Source: a virus
DNA length: 40,036 nt
Direction: 5' to 3' (one strand)
IMG/VR virus record: IMGVR_UViG_3300037189_018556
Coordinates: 1 to 40,036 of that record
Position numbers and translations under genes: made by a program. This document shows positions 35,636-40,036 of this stretch, in pieces; positions within the stretch are counted from its first letter, which is position 1; each line of letters starts with the position of its first letter. The notes under the pieces are model-generated. The model did not search any database. It saw only the letters and a list, made by a program, of their open reading frames with translations, and was not told the DNA's origin.

Positions 35636-36471
35636 CAAAACCAGTTCTTCCTTTTATTGAGATTATGGTCACACAGGCGTGTAATCTCAGTTGCACAGGC
35701 TGTACAAACTATAGCGATTTAAAACATGCTGGATACTTAACCTGGGCAGAAGGAAGAGCGCAACTAGAGTCGTGGTTGGCCCGTGTTGACCTTCCTGACT
35801 TTGGCATATTAGGTGGTGAGCCATTGATGAATCCTCGCATACGTGATTGGATTGTTGGGTTACGTGAACTTATGCCCACAACGCAAATTAGATTTACAAC
35901 CAATGGATTGTTGTTGGAAAAAAACTTTGATATTGTAGAACTATTACATGAAATTGGCAATTGTGTTTTTAAAGTGGCTGTGCATCAACACGATGAACAG
36001 TTAGAACAAGTTATACAAAGAATATTAAACATGTACAATTGGCAACCGGTGACAGAACACGGAGTCAATCGCTTACGCACTGATAATAATTTTAGATTTC
36101 ATGTGCGCAGACCTGACATTTTCTGGAAGACCTTCCAAGGCACCTATCAGGATATGCGGCCGCATACTAGCGACCCTGCACAGGCATTTTCTATTTGTTG
36201 CCAACAAACTTGTCCTTTGTTATACAACGGTCGCATTTATAAATGCAGCACCAGCGGACTACTTAGAGAAACATTGGAAAGATTTGGTCGTCCAAATTGG
36301 GAACTATGGCAACCGTATTTGCAAAATGGCATAGGACCGGATTGTTCTGATCAAGAATTAGAAAATTTTTTACACAATTTTGGCCGTCCTGCATCGGTCT
36401 GTGCCATGTGCCCTACAGTGCAAGATACTCAATCCAAATTGATACATTTAGAAAACGTCAAACTAAAATGA
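35632..36471 (+). CDS. Radical SAM protein 1
   Basis: This 279-aa protein has Cys17-x3-Cys21-x2-Cys24 (ACNLSCTGC), the 4Fe-4S-binding motif of radical SAM enzymes, and GGEPLMNP near residue 61, the usual SAM-contacting block, then IRFTTNGLLL. The C-terminal part has several Cys (CCQQTCPLLYNGRIYKCS, then DC and VCAMCP), as in proteins with an extra SPASM/twitch-like cluster. Such enzymes modify peptides, sugars or cofactors. The reaction here cannot be inferred, but the operon position between the dehydratase and a glycosyltransferase-like gene suggests a sugar or a glycosylated peptide. It overlaps both neighbours by ATGA. Confidence 0.85.
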   Translation: MTKPVLPFIEIMVTQACNLSCTGCTNYSDLKHAGYLTWAEGRAQLESWLARVDLPDFGILGGEPLMNPRIRDWIVGLRELMPTTQIRFTTNGLLLEKNFDIVELLHEIGNCVFKVAVHQHDEQLEQVIQRILNMYNWQPVTEHGVNRLRTDNNFRFHVRRPDIFWKTFQGTYQDMRPHTSDPAQAFSICCQQTCPLLYNGRIYKCSTSGLLRETLERFGRPNWELWQPYLQNGIGPDCSDQELENFLHNFGRPASVCAMCPTVQDTQSKLIHLENVKLK

Positions 36472-37517
36472 CCTTGAGTGTACAAACGCTTGACAGGAAA
36501 ATTTGGCGTAAGGATCTTGTGATTTCCTATTTGCATCATCACCAGGCAAAAAATCTGCCTGCGGTCATTGATTTTGGGCCCGAAGGAAGTTGTGCAGAAG
36601 CCCTGGGCTTGTATAGACTACTGGATGAATTTTGCGGATCAACAGGATATAACAAACAACATATCACTGTGCGAACTGCCAATGCTCTAGAGCAACATGA
36701 TCATTACCGAGTGGTGTTTGATTCTAATTATTGGTATGAAATTGATGAGATTAACCACTGGGCAAAAGATAAAGTAATCAGCAACCATACGCATCCCGGT
36801 TGGCACTTTGCAAACTTTGTGAGTCGGAGCAATTGGTTTAGATTATGGATTGCTACCATCCTAGATACCCAACATAAAAATAAAACTTTACAAACTTATC
36901 ATTATGATCCGACACGAGAAAACTATAATGCCAATGGTTATTTGGGATTGGATGATCTTTTTCAATTTGGTTGCAACATAGTGTCAGAATCGGCAAAGTT
37001 TTTAACCACTTGCCCAAGAACTTTAGATCTTGAATTTTTAAAAAATCGTGATTATTCTGATTCTTTGTTTCAGCATGTCAACAGTTATTATCCTATACAA
37101 CATCCTGCTAATTTAAATTTGTTACAGTATTACAACAAAATTTTTGTTGATATAGTATGTGAACCAAATGCATCAGGGCGTTGTTTTTTGCCTACAGAAA
37201 AAATTTGGAGACCCATACTAGCCCGTAGGCCTTTTATAGTCATGTCTAATTTTGAATACTTACAAAATCTACGCCGTTTAGGATTTAAAACATTCAATGA
37301 TTATTGGGACGAAAACTATGACGATTATTGCGAAGGAGATAGAATTCGCATGATTGAACAGGTGCTAAAAACTATAAGTTTGTGGACGGTTCAAGAACTT
37401 CATAACAGTTTAATAGACATGCAGTCAATACTAGATCACAACTATTATACATTTAGAAATCTTACCAATCAACAAATTCAATTGGCATTTACCCACTCCA
37501 CCGCTGACTTGAATTGA
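36468..37517 (+). CDS. Glycosyltransferase-like protein (TEK family), paralogue of the fusion C-terminus
   Basis: ATG 36468 gives an ATGA overlap with the previous gene and 349 aa. An upstream in-frame ATG (36408) would add 20 residues read out of frame within the radical-SAM gene and is not favoured. N-terminal VIDFGPEGSCAEALGLYRLL and NALEQHDHYRVVFDSNYW match the fusion protein's VLQINNEAHCLTYCGVYDIL and NRLETHDKYQVESVSWLD. The C-terminal part (IFVDIVCEPNASG, PTEKIWRPILARRPFIVM, GFKTFNDYWDENYDDY) is close to the fusion and has the layout of GT10/GT-B-like C-domains. The local DNA is A+T-rich compared with the structural genes. It ends tail to tail with, and overlaps by 40 nt, the minus-strand gene. 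Confidence 0.58.
   Translation: MTLSVQTLDRKIWRKDLVISYLHHHQAKNLPAVIDFGPEGSCAEALGLYRLLDEFCGSTGYNKQHITVRTANALEQHDHYRVVFDSNYWYEIDEINHWAKDKVISNHTHPGWHFANFVSRSNWFRLWIATILDTQHKNKTLQTYHYDPTRENYNANGYLGLDDLFQFGCNIVSESAKFLTTCPRTLDLEFLKNRDYSDSLFQHVNSYYPIQHPANLNLLQYYNKIFVDIVCEPNASGRCFLPTEKIWRPILARRPFIVMSNFEYLQNLRRLGFKTFNDYWDENYDDYCEGDRIRMIEQVLKTISLWTVQELHNSLIDMQSILDHNYYTFRNLTNQQIQLAFTHSTADLN
37194..37244 (+). repeat. 51-nt exact direct repeat, copy 2
   Basis: These bases are identical to 34315-34365, 2.88 kb upstream. The identity is to the base, including third codon positions, while flanking codons of the paralogous genes differ widely. Confidence 0.97.
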
Positions 37518-38623
37518 TCTCTGGCCCGTTGATGAATTGTTTTATACATACTGTGCCTCACAAAGTCTACATTTTTTAAAAATCTTTGCTGATTTGCTTG
37601 CCAACAAGATTTGGCATAATCAACATCAACTAACAGGCGCTGGTTAAGTTTGAGTGCTTGGGTCATACGGTCAAACACATTAGTCAATTGATCATAGCTA
37701 TGGTCTATTACATCATCAAACATGTCTAGTCCTAAATTTCTTAGATACCCTACTAGATTTGGTGTGGCCAGGAAAATAGGAAAATTACAACCATACACAC
37801 TGTTGAGAGTTTTTTCTGTAAGCATACTGGATGGTTCCGCAAAATAAGTTTCAGGGACAATTTCAACAAAACTATTTTGATATCTTGGTATAAGATGTTG
37901 TTGATAATTGTTAACATTTTGATGTGCAATTTTTACATATTCGTCATTGTAATTGGGATATGTTTGTAATTGCTTAAACCCATCTAACAAAATTGGTTTG
38001 ATCGTTGATTCTTGTTCTGGACTAAATTGCCATCCTACAAAATCTAAATATGACTCATATTTGTTTACGTGATCGTGAAAAAACTTGCTTATAGTTATCA
38101 GCCCGTGTTTGTCCCAACCGTGATATAATAGATAACCTACAGCAGATACTCTGTGCGCAGCTGGCCTATTGTTAAGAAAAATATAGCTCTTGTCTGAATT
38201 AAAATTTTTATCTGCCACTGCTGGAAGGTGTTGATACTGCTCGTGTTCGGTTGTTATAAATTCAGTTTGGACCACACGCAAATTTGACACATTTTTAATT
38301 TCTTGCTGTAGGTCAATAACATCAGTAATTATTACAAATTTTTTATCTAGGTGCCGATTCACAATTTCAAGTATGGCACGAACACCCATGGTAATTGATT
38401 CAGTCCAGGGATTAAAGTCGTATAAGTTAAGATCTTCGGGTATAAATATAAAAACGTTGGCATTGTTGTATTCCAAACCATTCAAAATAGGTCCAATGTT
38501 TTCTGCAGGGTCTGACCAAACATAATATACATCTGACTGCTCCGGGATCATTGGAACGCATTCAGAAAAAAAGTCAAAAGTCCATTGATCAAATGGTGCT
38601 CTGGCTAGGATTTTTGCATTCAC
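37478..38623 (-). CDS. Distant glycosyltransferase-like paralogue (only minus-strand gene)
   Basis: This 381-aa protein starts at GTG (38623-38621), 28 nt downstream of a TATAAATA on the minus strand. N-terminal half: VYYVWSDPAENIGPILNGLE and FVIITDVIDLQQEI. Middle: YIFLNNRPAAHRVSAVGYLL, similar to the N-R-P strand of these phage families. C-terminal: SFVEIVPETYF, then MLTEKTLNSVYGCNFPIFLA and NLGLDMFDDVIDHSYDQL, the same TEK-type layout as the two + strand genes but much more diverged. It ends inside the + strand neighbour (40-nt convergent overlap). A GT-B-like glycosyltransferase is the best guess. Reverse orientation and low GC suggest separate acquisition. Confidence 0.6.
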   Translation of the reverse strand: MNAKILARAPFDQWTFDFFSECVPMIPEQSDVYYVWSDPAENIGPILNGLEYNNANVFIFIPEDLNLYDFNPWTESITMGVRAILEIVNRHLDKKFVIITDVIDLQQEIKNVSNLRVVQTEFITTEHEQYQHLPAVADKNFNSDKSYIFLNNRPAAHRVSAVGYLLYHGWDKHGLITISKFFHDHVNKYESYLDFVGWQFSPEQESTIKPILLDGFKQLQTYPNYNDEYVKIAHQNVNNYQQHLIPRYQNSFVEIVPETYFAEPSSMLTEKTLNSVYGCNFPIFLATPNLVGYLRNLGLDMFDDVIDHSYDQLTNVFDRMTQALKLNQRLLVDVDYAKSCWQANQQRFLKNVDFVRHSMYKTIHQRARDQFKSAVEWVNAN

Positions 38624-38650
38624 GTGTGGATTATTCTTGTATCGTGGAAA

Positions 38651-38658
38651 TATTTATA
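38651..38658 (-). promoter_or_regulatory. T4-type late promoter TATAAATA on the minus strand
   Basis: Read on the minus strand, 38658-38651 is exactly TATAAATA, the T4 late consensus, with the start of the lone minus-strand gene 28 nt downstream. This is the best single promoter match in the window. Confidence 0.68.
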
Positions 38659-38659
38659 G

Positions 38660-38665
38660 TATAAT
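38660..38665 (+). promoter_or_regulatory. Promoter -10 TATAAT facing the SGNH gene
   Basis: A perfect TATAAT with a weak TTGTAT -35 (38637-38642) lies at the ideal 17-nt spacing, 8 nt before ATG 38674. The mRNA would have almost no leader. It lies next to the divergent TATAAATA. Confidence 0.5.
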
Positions 38666-38673
38666 AATATGAT

Positions 38674-39573
38674 ATGAATAATAGACTGTTTACTTTTGGT
38701 TGTAGTTTTACCAATTATTGTTGGCCCACATGGGCTGACATAGTAGGAAGCGAATTCGATCAATTTGAAAATTGGGGCATGAATGGCGGCGGTAATTTAT
38801 TCATATTAAATTCATTGACCGAATGTGTTAAGCGTCGGCAAATTAACAAAGATGATACTGTAATTATCATGTGGTCTGGTATTACTCGCGACGACAGATG
38901 GATCAACGGCAATTGGCAATTAGAAGGCAGCGTGTATGGTAGAACTGATTATACTCCAGACTATATTGAACAGTATGTAGATCCCACTGGTTATCTTATT
39001 AGAGACTTGTCTATAGTATCTGCCACAGTTACTTTATTAAAATCCATTGGATGTCGTTGGTATTTTTTATCCATGGTGCCTTTTACATATCATGACAATA
39101 ACATAGACATTGAAGACTGTCGTGAATATAATTTTGATCAGCAAATTATAGACCTGTATCAGTCTGAATTTGAAATGATACGTCCTAGTGTGTATGAAGT
39201 AATCTTTAATAAGGATTGGTATAGCAGACCCGGACACGTAGACTGGAGCCACTGGAAACAGTCTTATGCAAATTTAGAAGGTCCAAGCTGGCCAAGTTGG
39301 AAAGATTTTATAGTTCAGAATTTTAAAGGTATCAAATCTAATATTTGGAACGAAATTAACGGACATTTTAAATTAGATAAACGTCTTATACGCACAGATC
39401 CTCATCCTACTCCAGCTGAACATTTAGAATATCTGCAAAAAGTTTTAACAGAGATACAACTAAGTGAAGATACTGTGCAGTGGGCACTAGAGTATGATAA
39501 AAAAGTTATGTCAAAAGAACAACCCTACGACATGAAAGAATGGTCTACTGTTTGGCCAGAAAAGAGATTTTAA
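38674..39573 (+). CDS. SGNH-hydrolase-like protein
   Basis: This is a 299-aa protein. FGCSFT (Gly9-Cys10-Ser11) is the GDS-like nucleophile block with Cys in place of Asp, NWGMNGGGNLFI gives the Gly/Asn oxyanion block, and D242-P-H244-P with TPAEHLEYL is the Asp-x-His block, so all four SGNH positions have candidates. This is a well-populated family of aquatic phages, usually beside glycosyltransferases. It probably acts as an esterase or acyltransferase on a glycan. It lacks a signal peptide, so it acts in the cytoplasm or on virions. The ATG is 8 nt after a TATAAT box. The gene is transcribed divergently from the minus-strand gene with a 50-nt gap. The target is not inferable. Confidence 0.72.
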   Translation: MNNRLFTFGCSFTNYCWPTWADIVGSEFDQFENWGMNGGGNLFILNSLTECVKRRQINKDDTVIIMWSGITRDDRWINGNWQLEGSVYGRTDYTPDYIEQYVDPTGYLIRDLSIVSATVTLLKSIGCRWYFLSMVPFTYHDNNIDIEDCREYNFDQQIIDLYQSEFEMIRPSVYEVIFNKDWYSRPGHVDWSHWKQSYANLEGPSWPSWKDFIVQNFKGIKSNIWNEINGHFKLDKRLIRTDPHPTPAEHLEYLQKVLTEIQLSEDTVQWALEYDKKVMSKEQPYDMKEWSTVWPEKRF

Positions 39574-39610
39574 AATTACAAAATCAAAATTTTTAAGTTC
39601 AGCAGAAGAA

Positions 39611-40036
39611 ATGAAAGAGCAGTTAGGTCATGCTCTCTGCCTTGCTAAGTGGAAACAAGTAAGCCTGCACTTGCCTACTGGGCTCAACAACTCGTGTTAC
39701 CATCCGCCATTACACGCTATAGACGCAGACTTGTTAAAAGATAATCCAGGCGCACTACACAACACTCCTTACAAGAAAGAACAACGTAAGATCATGCTCA
39801 AGCAAGAACGCCCTAGTGAGTGCGGCTACTGTTGGGCCATGGAAGATAACAATAAATTAAGCGATCGACACTATCGATCGGGTGAGCCCTGGGCCGCCAA
39901 GGACTTTGATGTTATAGTAAATTCAAATGGAGAAGAAGATGTTATCCCTAGTTATGTTGAAGTCAATTTTAATCATGCTTGTAATCTTGCTTGTAGCTAT
40001 TGCAGTCCGCAGTTTTCGAGCACCTGGCAACAAGAA
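39611..40036 (+). CDS. Radical SAM protein 2 (3' truncated by window end)
   Basis: 142 residues are visible before the window ends. The first ~115 residues include ALCLAKWKQVSLHLPTGLNN, CYHPPLHAIDADLL, NPGALHNTPYKKEQRKIML, ERPSECGYCWAMED (Cys71-x2-Cys74) and SDRHYRSGEPWA. Then the radical-SAM core begins with Cys124-x3-Cys128-x2-Cys131 (ACNLACSYC). This long N-terminal extension with its own CxxC is characteristic of a phage radical-SAM family I recall from T4-like aquatic phages. There is no obvious strong Shine-Dalgarno. The frame stays open for a further stretch upstream but has no ATG there, so ATG 39611 is the chosen start. It lies 37 nt after the SGNH gene. Confidence 0.82.
   Translation, partial: MKEQLGHALCLAKWKQVSLHLPTGLNNSCYHPPLHAIDADLLKDNPGALHNTPYKKEQRKIMLKQERPSECGYCWAMEDNNKLSDRHYRSGEPWAAKDFDVIVNSNGEEDVIPSYVEVNFNHACNLACSYCSPQFSSTWQQE

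Noticed and set aside
36233-36246. Perfect 14-bp palindrome GCATTTATAAATGC
   Set aside because: It lies inside the radical-SAM gene, encodes conserved-looking residues, and has no partner element or nearby start. Probably chance.
36408-36467. Upstream start for the TEK-domain gene
   Set aside because: ATG 36468 forms the usual ATGA junction. The longer version would overlap the radical-SAM gene by over 60 nt with no ribosome-binding site.
39574-39610. A/T-rich inverted sequence after the SGNH gene as a terminator
   Set aside because: TTTTAAAATTAC...AAAATTTTTAA has no G/C stem, and the radical-SAM gene follows at once. Not supportable as a terminator.
1-40036. tRNA genes, CRISPR arrays, integrase or attachment sites
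   Set aside because: The gaps between genes are too short (longest 72 nt, at 29444-29515) and hold no cloverleaf, spaced repeats or recombinase signature.

Overview
The window looks like part of a large tailed-phage genome (Caudoviricetes) with a T4-like contractile tail. The evidence is a compact run of baseplate genes with recognisable gp53, gp5-type spike, gp25 and gp6 proteins, followed by one enormous tail/baseplate gene and fibre-like genes. Genes are packed tightly with TAATG or ATGA start/stop overlaps. Every gene but one is on the + strand. I see no tRNA, rRNA, integrase, IS element or CRISPR array. Domain styles (cupredoxin-like module, SGNH family, phage radical-SAM family) resemble those of aquatic T4-like phages, but nothing in the window identifies the host.

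Region 1 (1-8219), baseplate hub and spike: a 5'-truncated structural protein, gp53, two large hub-like proteins, an OB-fold/beta-helix spike, a protein with a possible lysozyme-like segment, and gp25. Region 2 (8265-26326), wedge: gp6 (1134 aa) and then a single 14.7-kb gene for a 4885-aa protein. This giant carries a cupredoxin-like domain with lost ligands, seven FG-GAP repeats interrupted by beta modules, and a long C-terminal array of beta-sandwich modules. Region 3 (26343-29443), fibre/appendage: a 48-aa mini-gene that copies the N-terminal motif of its 202-aa neighbour, then two fibre-like proteins, closed by a strong rho-independent terminator.

Region 4 (29516-40036), accessory glycan-type island: a conserved small phage protein, three GT-A-like glycosyltransferases, two small phage proteins, an SGNH hydrolase-glycosyltransferase fusion, a nucleotide-sugar 4,6-dehydratase, a radical-SAM protein, a second copy of the fusion's C-terminal domain, a lone minus-strand gene with a third and more distant copy, a stand-alone SGNH protein, and a second radical-SAM protein cut by the window edge. 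Inference: the island makes and attaches or trims a sugar on the virion or the host surface, alongside fibre assembly.

Regulation: a TAAATA core, as in the T4 late promoter TATAAATA, recurs in several gaps of the structural region and appears as a full TATAAATA facing the lone minus-strand gene. Two TATAAT boxes sit 6-8 nt before start codons in region 4, suggesting leaderless transcripts.
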